Assembly (NCBI GenBank): GCA_019421725.1 | Contig: JAHZES010000050.1 | Span: 1-8,011 of the forward strand | Direction of reading: 5' to 3' | Source of the DNA: Clostridiales bacterium | GTDB lineage: Bacteria; Bacillota; Clostridia; Oscillospirales; Acutalibacteraceae | Length of the DNA stretch: 8,011 nucleotides | Part shown: in pieces, positions 1-6,126 of the stretch | Position numbering within the stretch: the stretch's first letter is position 1 | Layout of the letters: every line of letters starts with the position of its first letter | Notes under the pieces: model-generated | Database searches by the model: none | Seen by the model: the letters and a program-made list of their open reading frames with translations, nothing else | What the model was told of the DNA's origin: nothing | Made by a program: the position numbers and the translations under genes

Positions 1-50
1 CTGACCTCTACACTGCCAGTGTAGCGCTCTCCCAGCTGAGCTAATGCCCC
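1..50 (-). tRNA. tRNA-Ala (anticodon GGC), partial, 3' part off the window
   Basis: On the minus strand the sequence starts GGGGCAT at base 50 and gives a seven-base acceptor 5' strand, a D arm with GCTC/GAGC stem and AGCTGGGA loop, and a five-pair anticodon stem (CTACA/TGTAG) around a CTGGCAG loop. The anticodon GGC occupies bases 17-15 and is preceded by the expected T33, so it reads alanine GCC/GCU codons. The variable-loop bases AGGTC follow before the window ends, so the T arm and acceptor 3' strand are not visible. The tRNA lies directly downstream of rqcH on the same strand, with its own promoter in between. Confidence 0.95.
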
Positions 51-91
51 GAACATGAAGCCAAATCATTCGTGATTGATTCAGCTCCGAT

Positions 92-120
92 ATAATACCA
101 TAACATTCTTTGTTTTGCAA
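92..120 (-). promoter_or_regulatory. Probable promoter of the tRNA-Ala gene
   Basis: Read on the minus strand: -35 TTGCAA (120-115), a 17-base spacer, and -10 TATTAT (97-92) preceded by TGG, which makes an extended -10. Transcription would start near base 85, about 35 bases before the mature tRNA 5' end. The -35 begins nine bases after the rqcH stop codon. No hairpin terminator is visible between rqcH and this site, so rqcH transcripts may also run into the tRNA. Confidence 0.65.
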
Positions 121-128
121 GTGTTTTT

Positions 129-1883
129 TTAAACTTTTTTCAATCTTTTGCAAATTTCTTCATCCGGCGTTACATAAACGGTTTGATAATGGTCATAGAT
201 CACCATTCCGGGTTTTGCTCCCTGCGGTTTGTGTACATGCCGCACCTGCGTGTAATCAACGGGCACCTGTGAGGACCCGGCCGCTTTGCTATGGAATGCG
301 GCCATCAAAGCAGCCTCTTTCAAAGCTGTTTCGCTTGGCTGGCGATTTTGCGTAAAAAGAATCGTATGGGAGCCCGGAATATTTTTAGTATGAAACCAAA
401 CATCGTTATTTCCTGCCGTTCGCAAAGTCAGCTGATCGTTTTGACGGTTGTTGCGCCCAACATATACAGTAAAACCATCCGACGTTATAAATTGCAACGG
501 CCCGAGAGCCGCAGGCGGACGCCGTTTATCCCCGGAACGGCGCAAATAGCCCTGCTCCATGAGCTCCTGGCGGATTTCACCCAACTCTCGCTCGCTTTCC
601 GCTCGGCTCAGTGCATCAAACACGGTATCCAGATACTCCAGCTCCGCGCTTGCCTGTTCAATCTGCTGTGCCAGCATTCGTTCCGCTGTCTGCGCTTTTC
701 TGTAGTCCTTGTAATACTTTTGTGCATTTTGAGACGGCGAAAGCGCGGGGTCCAGCCGGATTCTGCGAATGGGGTTACCGTCCTGATAAAAGTCCTCCAA
801 GTCTGCGAAATTCATTCCTTTTTCCAACCGGTAAAGATTTGCGTTCAACAAATCGGCGCAAACCCTTAGTTCCTCCCGCTGCGCACACCTTTTCAGTTCT
901 TCCCGCTGTGCACTTACCTTTCGACTGAGCTTGTCCGTCGTGTTCGCCAACAGCTGCAGCAGGTCATGCGATTTGACCCGCATCCTTTCTATTTGATCGC
1001 GGCGCGAATAAAACGCATCCATAAGCTCCGAAAAGCTTGAAAAAATCGAAGTGATTGCTCCAGTCCCGTATTGAGTGATCGAAAAAAAACAAAAATCAAA
1101 CGGTCTGCCATTCAAGTCGCTTACCATTACCGGCTGGCCTCCGTTGCTGATTGTTTCCGCTGCGCGGCACAGGAAAAAGGAAAGCCTCTCTTTTTGCTCC
1201 TGTGTCAGCTCCTGAATCGTCACATCTTGCCCGCGGCACGCTTGCTGGGCAATTTCCCGGCATGCGATAGGAGAAAAGCCTTGCAAAACTGAAAGAAGTC
1301 CTTTTGCAAGCGTTGTATTTTTCACAGAGTCGAGAGCAGCAAGAATCTCCGAGGGAGGTGTCTCCAATATGTTTTTTTTGTTCTGCGCCGGAGGTAGCCG
1401 GTAGGCCATTCCGGGAAGGACCAGGCGTTCCGATGTCATTTCGGCATTCACCCGACGTACAGCATCGGCAATTCTGCCCTGTTCATCGATCAGAATAATA
1501 TTGCTGTACCGCCCCATAATTTCTATTGCAAGCGTATTGGTAACCGCCTCGCCAAGCTCATTGATACAAGCAAAATCCAACAGCAGAACACGTTCCAGCC
1601 CGGGCTGACGAATTGCGGTCAGTTTTCCGGAAATCAGCCGTTTGCGCAGCAGCATGCAGAACATTGGCGGGGTCGGCGGATTTTCCGGCAGAACCGCGGT
1701 AAAATGAACGCGCGGACTGTTCGCTCTTGCGGAAAGCATCAATTTACCGCCGATCCCTTTCCCGCGCAGCACCAGAACGATCTCCTCGCGGGAAGGTTGA
1801 TAAACCTTATCCACCTTTGATCCCAGCGCTCGCTGTTCTATTTCTTTTTTAATTTGAGATAAAAAAGCACCGTCAAACGCCAT
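129..1883 (-). CDS. rqcH: RqcH, NFACT-family ribosome quality control protein (Rqc2 homologue)
   Basis: The product has 584 residues, the normal length for bacterial RqcH (once called FbpA, fibronectin-binding protein). The family binds the 50S subunit carrying an obstructed peptidyl-tRNA, recruits tRNA-Ala and adds C-terminal alanine tails that act as degrons. Visible parts are an NFACT-N domain (about 1-175; FDG near the start, SARANSPRVH at 51-60, PPMFCMLLRKRL at 72-83, EIMGRYSNIILID at 121-133), a helix-hairpin region and long coiled coils (about 285-445), and an NFACT-R/DUF814 domain (about 463-575; VYVGRNNRQND, VWFHTKNIPGSH, KPQGAKPGMVIY). The residue pair matching the Asp97-Arg98 motif of Bacillus RqcH is Glu97-Arg98 here. 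The coiled coil has a nine-residue tandem repeat (AQREEL twice, 325-339). The ATG follows GGAGGGG with a short gap. It is the last gene of the trmK–nif3-like–rqcH operon, 28 bases after the preceding stop. Confidence 0.95.
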   Translation of the reverse strand: MAFDGAFLSQIKKEIEQRALGSKVDKVYQPSREEIVLVLRGKGIGGKLMLSARANSPRVHFTAVLPENPPTPPMFCMLLRKRLISGKLTAIRQPGLERVLLLDFACINELGEAVTNTLAIEIMGRYSNIILIDEQGRIADAVRRVNAEMTSERLVLPGMAYRLPPAQNKKNILETPPSEILAALDSVKNTTLAKGLLSVLQGFSPIACREIAQQACRGQDVTIQELTQEQKERLSFFLCRAAETISNGGQPVMVSDLNGRPFDFCFFSITQYGTGAITSIFSSFSELMDAFYSRRDQIERMRVKSHDLLQLLANTTDKLSRKVSAQREELKRCAQREELRVCADLLNANLYRLEKGMNFADLEDFYQDGNPIRRIRLDPALSPSQNAQKYYKDYRKAQTAERMLAQQIEQASAELEYLDTVFDALSRAESERELGEIRQELMEQGYLRRSGDKRRPPAALGPLQFITSDGFTVYVGRNNRQNDQLTLRTAGNNDVWFHTKNIPGSHTILFTQNRQPSETALKEAALMAAFHSKAAGSSQVPVDYTQVRHVHKPQGAKPGMVIYDHYQTVYVTPDEEICKRLKKV

Positions 1884-1911
1884 AAAACCCCTCCGTCAGA
1901 CTTTGTAACCG

Positions 1912-2676
1912 TCAGATCCAGCAAACCGGATCTCGTCCGCTCAACGCCATTTGCACCTGCAACCCGGCAAATCGGCTCTGTAAAAAGTTTTGCAGTCGCT
2001 CCATTACAATATTTTCTGTCCCAAAATGACCCGCACAAACGATCGTCAAGCCGTTTTCGTGCGCCAACAGCCACTCATGATGCTTTACTTCTCCGGTAAC
2101 AAAGGCGTCCGCACCGGATTTGATCGCATCCGCAACAAACGCTCCTCCTGCACCGCTGCAAAGCGCAACATGACGCACCGCACGGTCTCCTTTGCAATAT
2201 TCCACCGTCGGTCGTTTCAGCCTTTGCTTGACAGAAACTGCAAACGCCTGCGGATCGCACTTCGGCACTGTACCGATCACCGTTTCCGTATTCCCGCCGT
2301 GCTGTGTCATCGCACGGACGTTTTCCAGGCCGAGTGCATCGGCTAACGCTGCATTGACTCCCCAAAGCGGGGCCATATCCAAATTTGTGTGCGCACAAAT
2401 CGCCGCAATCCCGTGTTGGGCCAATTGATATGCTACGCTTTCCACCGGTAGATCGCGAATTGGGTGGAATATGACCGGATGGTGGCTGACAATTAACTGC
2501 GCGTTTGATTTTACCGCTTCTTTAATGACCTCCAAAGTGATATCAAGCGCCAACACAACGCGGGAAACCTGTTGCCCGGCGCTGCCCACCAGCAACCCGG
2601 CGTTATCAAACTCCAGCGCAGACGCAAACGGTGCAATTTCATCAATCGCCCGGTAGATTTCTCCGACTGTTACCAT
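1912..2676 (-). CDS. Nif3-like dinuclear metal centre protein (YbgI/YqfO family)
   Basis: This 254-residue protein belongs to the Nif3/DUF34 family, conserved hexameric proteins with a two-metal site. Databases often call them GTP cyclohydrolase 1 type 2, but the true substrate is generally unsettled. The expected metal ligands are visible: His65-His66 in LIVSHHPVIF, His96 and Asp100 in CAHTNLDMA, and His217 and Glu221 in GHFGTENIV. The N-terminal EFDNAGLLVG motif (22-31) is also typical. The length matches the short E. coli YbgI form; the extra PII/CutA-like domain of the roughly 370-residue Bacillus YqfO is absent. The ATG, with AGGAG ten bases upstream, lies inside the last codons of trmK in another frame (35-base overlap), which suggests translational coupling. 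The same trmK–nif3 pairing is common in Firmicutes. Confidence 0.93.
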   Translation of the reverse strand: MVTVGEIYRAIDEIAPFASALEFDNAGLLVGSAGQQVSRVVLALDITLEVIKEAVKSNAQLIVSHHPVIFHPIRDLPVESVAYQLAQHGIAAICAHTNLDMAPLWGVNAALADALGLENVRAMTQHGGNTETVIGTVPKCDPQAFAVSVKQRLKRPTVEYCKGDRAVRHVALCSGAGGAFVADAIKSGADAFVTGEVKHHEWLLAHENGLTIVCAGHFGTENIVMERLQNFLQSRFAGLQVQMALSGRDPVCWI

Positions 2677-3409
2677 TTACCGCACACTCCTGTTCCGTGC
2701 TGTGATAAAACTTATTTTTTTGCAGCATATCATCCATTTGCCGCAGCAGCTGTGCAATGCAATCGGCTTTTTCCTTTTCTCCGCGAATCAGACATCCCTT
2801 TTTCATGTTGCTCAAATGCCGCTGCTGCTGCTCCACATACGCAATCGCTTCGGGAGAATCCTTCGGTTGAAGACGACCCGTGTAGCAAAACAAAGGCGAT
2901 GGTTCAAGCTTTTGACCGGTATACTGCACCTGCATCACTGTATAGATATGGCCGCTGTCCCGAATCGCGCATTCCTTCAAAATCGCAAAACCGCTGCTGC
3001 ACAAATACTGCCGCAAAACCTCCGCCGCGGTCATCGGCTGCAGGATCAGGCGCTTTTGCTTATCGCGAACCCAGGGGGCCTGTTCAAGAATCGACACGAT
3101 CAATTCTCCGCCCATTCCGGCGATGGCGATATCGTCCGCTTCGTCCGGATGAACCGACGCAAGCCCATCGCACTGCCGCAGAATCAGCCTGTTCTGCACA
3201 CGGTACCGAAACGCATTATGAGTCGCCTGAAGAATCGGCCCTTCTCTAAGATCGGTCGCAATTGCCTGCGGGCATTTTCCTGACTTTAACAGCCAAATTG
3301 GCAAATATGCGTGATCCGTTCCGACATCGACAAATTTTTTCCCGTTACGCACAAAATCCGCCGCCGCCTTCAGTCTGGGATTTAACTGAAAAAGCAAAGC
3401 CTCCGTCAT
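2642..3409 (-). CDS. trmK: tRNA (adenine(22)-N(1))-methyltransferase TrmK
   Basis: The 255-residue product is an S-adenosylmethionine-dependent methyltransferase of the TrmK (YqfN) family, which makes m1A at position 22 in the D arm of certain bacterial tRNAs (Ser, Tyr and others with A22). The N-terminal Rossmann fold shows motif I VDVGTDHAYLPI (27-38), an acidic residue in ATDLREGP (51-58) that should contact the cofactor, and the family signature IAGMGGELI (96-104). The C-terminal part (about 165-235) is helical and rich in Gln, Lys and Glu, as expected for the family's coiled-coil tail. The last 11 codons overlap the next gene and are probably not conserved. The start is supported by AAGGAG nine bases upstream of the ATG. 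That ribosome binding site directly follows the U tract of an intrinsic terminator (3425-3458), so expression probably needs read-through. Confidence 0.93.
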   Translation of the reverse strand: MTEALLFQLNPRLKAAADFVRNGKKFVDVGTDHAYLPIWLLKSGKCPQAIATDLREGPILQATHNAFRYRVQNRLILRQCDGLASVHPDEADDIAIAGMGGELIVSILEQAPWVRDKQKRLILQPMTAAEVLRQYLCSSGFAILKECAIRDSGHIYTVMQVQYTGQKLEPSPLFCYTGRLQPKDSPEAIAYVEQQQRHLSNMKKGCLIRGEKEKADCIAQLLRQMDDMLQKNKFYHSTEQECAVNGNSRRNLPGD

Positions 3410-3424
3410 TCTGTTTTACTCCTT

Positions 3425-3458
3425 AAAAAATCCGCCCGAGCAAACTGTCCGGGCGGAT
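3425..3458 (-). terminator. Intrinsic terminator after the DUF1858 gene, touching the trmK ribosome binding site
   Basis: Read on the minus strand, ATCCGCCCG (3458-3450) and CGGGCGGAT (3438-3430) form a nine-pair, GC-rich perfect stem with an 11-base loop, followed by five further T residues (3429-3425). The next bases, AAGGAG (3424-3419), are the trmK Shine-Dalgarno sequence. The hairpin ends DUF1858 transcripts but also stands directly before the trmK–nif3-like–rqcH operon. No clear promoter is seen between the DUF1858 stop codon and trmK. Confidence 0.85.
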
Positions 3459-3473
3459 GCACAGATTTTTGAT

Positions 3474-3677
3474 TTATTTTCCTGCCATATGCTCGTTAAT
3501 TTTCTGAACCAGCTGATCGGCGTCCACACCGTGAACCATGCAGGCCTGCTCCAACGTTTCGCCTCTGGCAGAAGGGCACCCAAGGCAATGCATTCCCATC
3601 TCAAAGAAAAAAGGAGCGGTGGTGCTGTCCAAATCAAGAATATCTCCAATAATCGTATCTTTTGTAATCGCAGCCAT
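3474..3677 (-). CDS. DUF1858 protein with CxxC redox-disulfide motif
   Basis: A 67-residue protein made of one DUF1858 domain, of the type described as hybrid-cluster-protein-associated redox disulfide domain (TIGR03980). It starts with ITKDTIIGDILDLD, typical of the family, followed by the helix APFFFEMGMHC and a CxxC pair (Cys31, Cys34) in HCLGCPSARGETLEQAC, with a third cysteine at 46. The role is not firmly known; a disulfide or metal-linked redox function is inferred from the cysteines. The ATG at 3677 is chosen because AAGGAGG lies nine bases upstream and a promoter lies just before it. A longer in-frame reading to 3866 would run across that promoter and has no family similarity. It forms a one-gene unit with its own promoter and terminator, upstream of trmK. 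Confidence 0.9.
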   Translation of the reverse strand: MAAITKDTIIGDILDLDSTTAPFFFEMGMHCLGCPSARGETLEQACMVHGVDADQLVQKINEHMAGK

Positions 3678-3708
3678 GTTTTTGAACCTCCTTATATTTT
3701 CTGCCTTT

Positions 3709-3738
3709 ATTATATCACCTATTGCAGCGGGAATGCAA
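3709..3738 (-). promoter_or_regulatory. Promoter of the DUF1858 gene (extended -10)
   Basis: On the minus strand: a weak -35 TTGCAT (3738-3733), an 18-base spacer and a perfect -10 TATAAT (3714-3709) preceded by TGA, giving an extended -10 that compensates for the weak -35. The start site would be near 3702, about ten bases before the AAGGAGG at 3693-3687. If the terminator at 3425-3458 leaks, this is also the nearest visible promoter for trmK, the nif3-like gene and rqcH. Confidence 0.75.
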
Positions 3739-3819
3739 GAGCAGAACTTAAAATTCATCCTATATTGCCGCACAAAGAACCTGTAGATAAAAACGCGCTT
3801 TTCCGCCGCATAAGTCGGC

Positions 3820-4605
3820 TTACTTCTCCTGCAGGCCGGGGATGGACCCAACGCCTTCCAACACATATTTAGGGCGATACGGATACTGCTCCAGATCGGA
3901 GACCGAGGTGCACCCTGTTAAAACCAGTACCGTATCAAGTCCGGTTTCAATCCCCGCGATAATATCCGTATCCATCCGGTCACCGATCATTACCGCTTCC
4001 GCCGAATGGACGCCCAGCATTTTCAATCCTGTCCGCATCATCAACGGATTAGGCTTTCCAATAAAATACGCCGATTTTCCGGTTGCCAACTCGATCGGCG
4101 CAACCAATGCTCTTGTGGCCGGAACGATCCCCTGCTCTGAAGGGCCCGTCATGTCGCTGTTGGTTCCGATCAACTTCGCCCCCTTACGCACCAGCTGCAC
4201 TGCATGAACAATGCTTTCGTAATTGTAATTTGCCGTCTCTCCTACGACCACATAATCCGGATTGACATCATTCATTGTAATACCGACCTCATATAAGGCA
4301 TTCATCAGTCCCGGTGCGCCAATGACAAAGGCGCTGCAGCCGGGGGCCTGATTGCTCAGAAACCGGGCTGTTGCAAGTGCGCTGGTATAAAAATGACTCT
4401 CATCGACATCCAATCCCATGCGCGCCAGCTTTTGCTGCAGTTCCTTGGGCGAACGTTCGCTGGAATTGGTCAAAAATAAAAAACGCTTGTCCTGTTCATA
4501 CAACCACCGGACGAACTCTTTCACTCCGGGCAGCAGCCGGTTGCCATGGTAAATGACACCGTCCATATCGCAAATGAATCCTTTTTTCTCCCTCAAATGC
4601 TCCAT
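3820..4605 (-). CDS. HAD-superfamily hydrolase, subfamily IIA (NagD/AraL-like phosphatase)
   Basis: A 261-residue soluble phosphatase of the HAD-IIA group (NagD, AraL, p-nitrophenyl phosphatase type). All four HAD motifs are present: motif I ICDMDGVIYHG with nucleophile Asp13 and acid/base Asp15; motif II FLTNSSE (44-50); motif III lysine in FIGKPNPLM (Lys184); and motif IV MIGDRMDTDI with Asp209 and Asp214 for Mg2+. The region between motifs II and III (about 75-180) is the C2 cap that sets specificity; family members act on sugar phosphates or nucleotides, and the substrate here cannot be told from sequence. The ATG has AGGGAG six bases upstream. It is divergent from the pseudouridine synthase gene. 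No convincing terminator is seen in the 142 bases before the DUF1858 gene, only a weak GCCG/CGGC pairing right after the stop. Confidence 0.92.
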   Translation of the reverse strand: MEHLREKKGFICDMDGVIYHGNRLLPGVKEFVRWLYEQDKRFLFLTNSSERSPKELQQKLARMGLDVDESHFYTSALATARFLSNQAPGCSAFVIGAPGLMNALYEVGITMNDVNPDYVVVGETANYNYESIVHAVQLVRKGAKLIGTNSDMTGPSEQGIVPATRALVAPIELATGKSAYFIGKPNPLMMRTGLKMLGVHSAEAVMIGDRMDTDIIAGIETGLDTVLVLTGCTSVSDLEQYPYRPKYVLEGVGSIPGLQEK

Positions 4606-4660
4606 AATAAGCTCCCTGCTTTCTGTCAGCGCAAATCTGTACCTTCACAGCCTTTAGAGT

Positions 4661-4691
4661 ATCATATTTTCAAAAAATGTGCAAGGGTCAA
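4661..4691 (-). promoter_or_regulatory. Possible promoter of the HAD hydrolase gene
   Basis: On the minus strand, TTGACC (4691-4686) and TATGAT (4666-4661) resemble -35 and -10 boxes, but the 19-base spacer is longer than ideal and no TGn precedes the -10. It is the best candidate in the divergent intergenic region. The start would be near 4654, giving a leader of about 50 bases. Confidence 0.4.
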
Positions 4692-4760
4692 ACCTTTGAA
4701 CCGCACAGAAACCTTGCAGCCTTTTTATGCAATCCGCTTCAGCAAGCTGCGTTTTCAGGA

Positions 4761-4789
4761 TTGCCAACCGATATTTCCTTTGCTATAAT
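4761..4789 (+). promoter_or_regulatory. Promoter of the pseudouridine synthase operon (extended -10)
   Basis: TTGCCA (4761-4766), a 17-base spacer ending in TGC, then a perfect TATAAT (4784-4789): a near-consensus extended -10 promoter. Transcription should begin near 4796, about 36 bases before the ATG at 4832. It is the only visible promoter for the rluA-like gene and the small basic gene behind it. It lies downstream of an in-frame ATG at 4727, which rules that codon out as the start for this transcript. Confidence 0.8.
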
Positions 4790-4831
4790 AATCAGGCACC
4801 CTGCAATTTGCGGCGAAAGGCACGGGAAGAT

Positions 4832-5830
4832 ATGAGAACTGTAATAATTTCTGAAAATGACGCCGGACAGCGTCTGGATAAATTTTTGACAAAGGCGTTT
4901 CCGAATATGCCAAAGTCACTGATGTACAAGGCGATCCGCACCAAAAATATTAAACTGAACCGAAAGCGGTGCGAAATATCTACCCGCGTGTGCACAGGAG
5001 ACCAGCTTGATATTTATCTGTCGGACGACGTCTTTGCTCCACCTGCTCCCGGAACACGCCTTCCTTTCTTAAAAGCGTCCCGTTCTCTGGATGTTGTATA
5101 TGAAGACAGCCAGATTTTGATTGCAAACAAAAAACCCGGTTTGATCGTTCACTCTGACGACAGAAATTTTGGAGATACTCTGATCGACCGCATTCAACGC
5201 CATCTCTACGAGGCCGGAGAGTATGATCCCGCAGCGGAGCAATCCTTTGCCCCTGCGCTTGTCAATCGAATTGACCGCAATACCGGCGGTCTGGTTCTCG
5301 CCGCTAAAACTGCCGATGCGCTCCGCCTGCTTAACGAAAAGATGAAAAACCGTGAAATCGAAAAGTATTATCTTTGCCTGATTCATGGGACGCTGGCAAA
5401 AAAAGACGGTATTCTGGAAGGCTTTTTGGAAAAGGATGAGAACCAAAACAAGGTGTTTGTTCACTCTTCCCCGGTTCCCTCCGGACGGACAATTCGCACA
5501 AAATACCGCGTTCTGCAAGAAAAAAACGGATTTTCGCTGGTCGAAGTAGAGCTGTTGACCGGGCGGACGCACCAGATTCGCGCCCACTTTGCTTCCATCG
5601 GTCATCCGTTGGTTGGCGATGGCAAATACGGCACGAATACGCTTAACAAGCAAACCGGTTATAAATTTCAGGCTTTGTATTCCTACAAGGTCGTATTTCA
5701 CTTTTCGTCGGAGGAAAGCTTGTCTTATCTGGATCACAGAAGCTTTTCCGTCGACAACATCTGGTTTTTGCAGGATTTTTATGAAGGAAAACTGGGCCGC
5801 AGCCCACTTGCCGATAAACTAGGAGGATAG
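4832..5830 (+). CDS. RluA-family RNA pseudouridine synthase
   Basis: A 332-residue enzyme that isomerises uridine to pseudouridine, most likely in 23S rRNA given its RluC/RluD-like build. An N-terminal S4 RNA-binding domain (about 1-66, with AGQRLDKFLTKAFPNMPKS) is followed by the catalytic domain. The active-site motif is VNRIDRNTGGLVLAAKT (144-160), with catalytic Asp148. Further family blocks are IANKKPGLIVHS (97-108), KYYLCLIHG (178-186) and LLTGRTHQIRAHFASIGHPL (241-260), followed by VGDGKYG (261-267). The exact target uridines cannot be assigned, so no gene symbol is given. The start at 4832 is chosen because the S4 domain begins there and the promoter lies just upstream; the ribosome binding site (AAAGG or GGGA at 4816-4827) is modest. 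The last codons contain AGGAGG, the ribosome binding site of the next gene, indicating an operon. Confidence 0.93.
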   Translation: MRTVIISENDAGQRLDKFLTKAFPNMPKSLMYKAIRTKNIKLNRKRCEISTRVCTGDQLDIYLSDDVFAPPAPGTRLPFLKASRSLDVVYEDSQILIANKKPGLIVHSDDRNFGDTLIDRIQRHLYEAGEYDPAAEQSFAPALVNRIDRNTGGLVLAAKTADALRLLNEKMKNREIEKYYLCLIHGTLAKKDGILEGFLEKDENQNKVFVHSSPVPSGRTIRTKYRVLQEKNGFSLVEVELLTGRTHQIRAHFASIGHPLVGDGKYGTNTLNKQTGYKFQALYSYKVVFHFSSEESLSYLDHRSFSVDNIWFLQDFYEGKLGRSPLADKLGG

Positions 5831-5835
5831 ATACC

Positions 5836-6126
5836 ATGAACAAATTTATTCCAAGAGAGAAGCTTTCGAAAAAGGCAAAGCAGAAATTAAACGCATTGCA
5901 GCGCAAAGGCTGGAACGGGATAAACCCCGTAACCAGAAGGACCGAAAACCCCAAAGCATATAACCGAAAAAAACTTCGCCGGAACGATTGGGATTCCGGC
6001 GAAGTTTTTGTTTTCACAAAGGATATCGGAATTATCTTTCTGACAGATGCTGCTCTTCCTGAGCCAAACGCGCAAAGGTCTTCGTCAGCATCATCAGGCC
6101 ACGCGGCAGATGGAACGGGTCTTTGA
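5836..6126 (+). CDS. Small highly basic protein with a transcription terminator inside its reading frame
   Basis: The open frame has 96 codons from an ATG that lies nine bases after AGGAGG (5821-5826) and five bases after the preceding stop, so translation is well supported. Residues 1-49 hold 17 Lys/Arg and only two acidic residues, with segments KLSKKAKQKLNALQRKGW, INPVTRRTENP and KAYNRKKLRR; there is no membrane segment or signal peptide. From memory, short proteins with NPVTR and KAYNRKK blocks occur in Clostridia as hypothetical proteins. An intrinsic terminator (5967-6014) lies within codons 44-60, so most mRNAs should end near codons 57-60 with no stop codon. Codons 61-96 run antisense to the 3' end of the epimerase gene and look fortuitous. 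This resembles ArfA and BrfA, ribosome-rescue factors made from nonstop mRNA, but no homology is established. The alternative is a gene that has lost its own stop codon. The product in cells may be about 57-60 residues. Confidence 0.75.
   Translation: MNKFIPREKLSKKAKQKLNALQRKGWNGINPVTRRTENPKAYNRKKLRRNDWDSGEVFVFTKDIGIIFLTDAALPEPNAQRSSSASSGHAADGTGL
5967..6014. terminator. Bidirectional intrinsic terminator within the small basic ORF
   Basis: Seven A (5967-5973), an 11-base arm CTTCGCCGGAA (5974-5984), a nine-base loop, the perfectly complementary arm TTCCGGCGAAG (5994-6004), then TTTTTGTTTT (6005-6014). The A and T flanks give a U tract on both strands. On minus it ends the epimerase mRNA about 20 bases after its stop codon. 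On plus it ends the pseudouridine synthase operon, but before any stop codon of the small basic gene: the hairpin covers codons 47-57 of that frame. Confidence 0.9.

Noticed and set aside
91..96. Plus-strand TATAAT as a promoter reading into the end of rqcH
   Set aside because: There is no -35 at suitable spacing on plus; the same bases fit a complete minus-strand extended -10 promoter for the tRNA.
291..928. Plus-strand open frames opposite rqcH
   Set aside because: They are antisense to the conserved NFACT-R and coiled-coil region, and their translations look like shuffled codon complement.
2572..3283. Plus-strand open frames of about 190-225 codons opposite trmK and the nif3-like gene
   Set aside because: Low-complexity Arg/Pro/Ala-rich translations in two competing frames, with no ribosome binding site or family similarity; trmK on the other strand explains the openness.
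3791..3819. A terminator for the HAD hydrolase gene
   Set aside because: Only a four-pair GCCG/CGGC stem precedes a distant T run; this is too weak to call.
3678..3866. N-terminal extension of the DUF1858 protein overlapping the HAD gene end
   Set aside because: It runs across the extended -10 promoter and the AAGGAGG at 3687-3693, and the domain starts at the ATG at 3677.
4727..4831. A 35-codon in-frame N-terminal extension of the pseudouridine synthase
   Set aside because: The near-consensus promoter at 4761-4789 lies inside it, so the transcript starts after the upstream ATG, and the S4 domain begins at the ATG at 4832.
5069..5737. A 222-codon minus-strand open frame inside the pseudouridine synthase gene
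   Set aside because: It is antisense to a gene with clear catalytic motifs, has no recognisable domain, and is best explained as a shadow of that gene's codon use.
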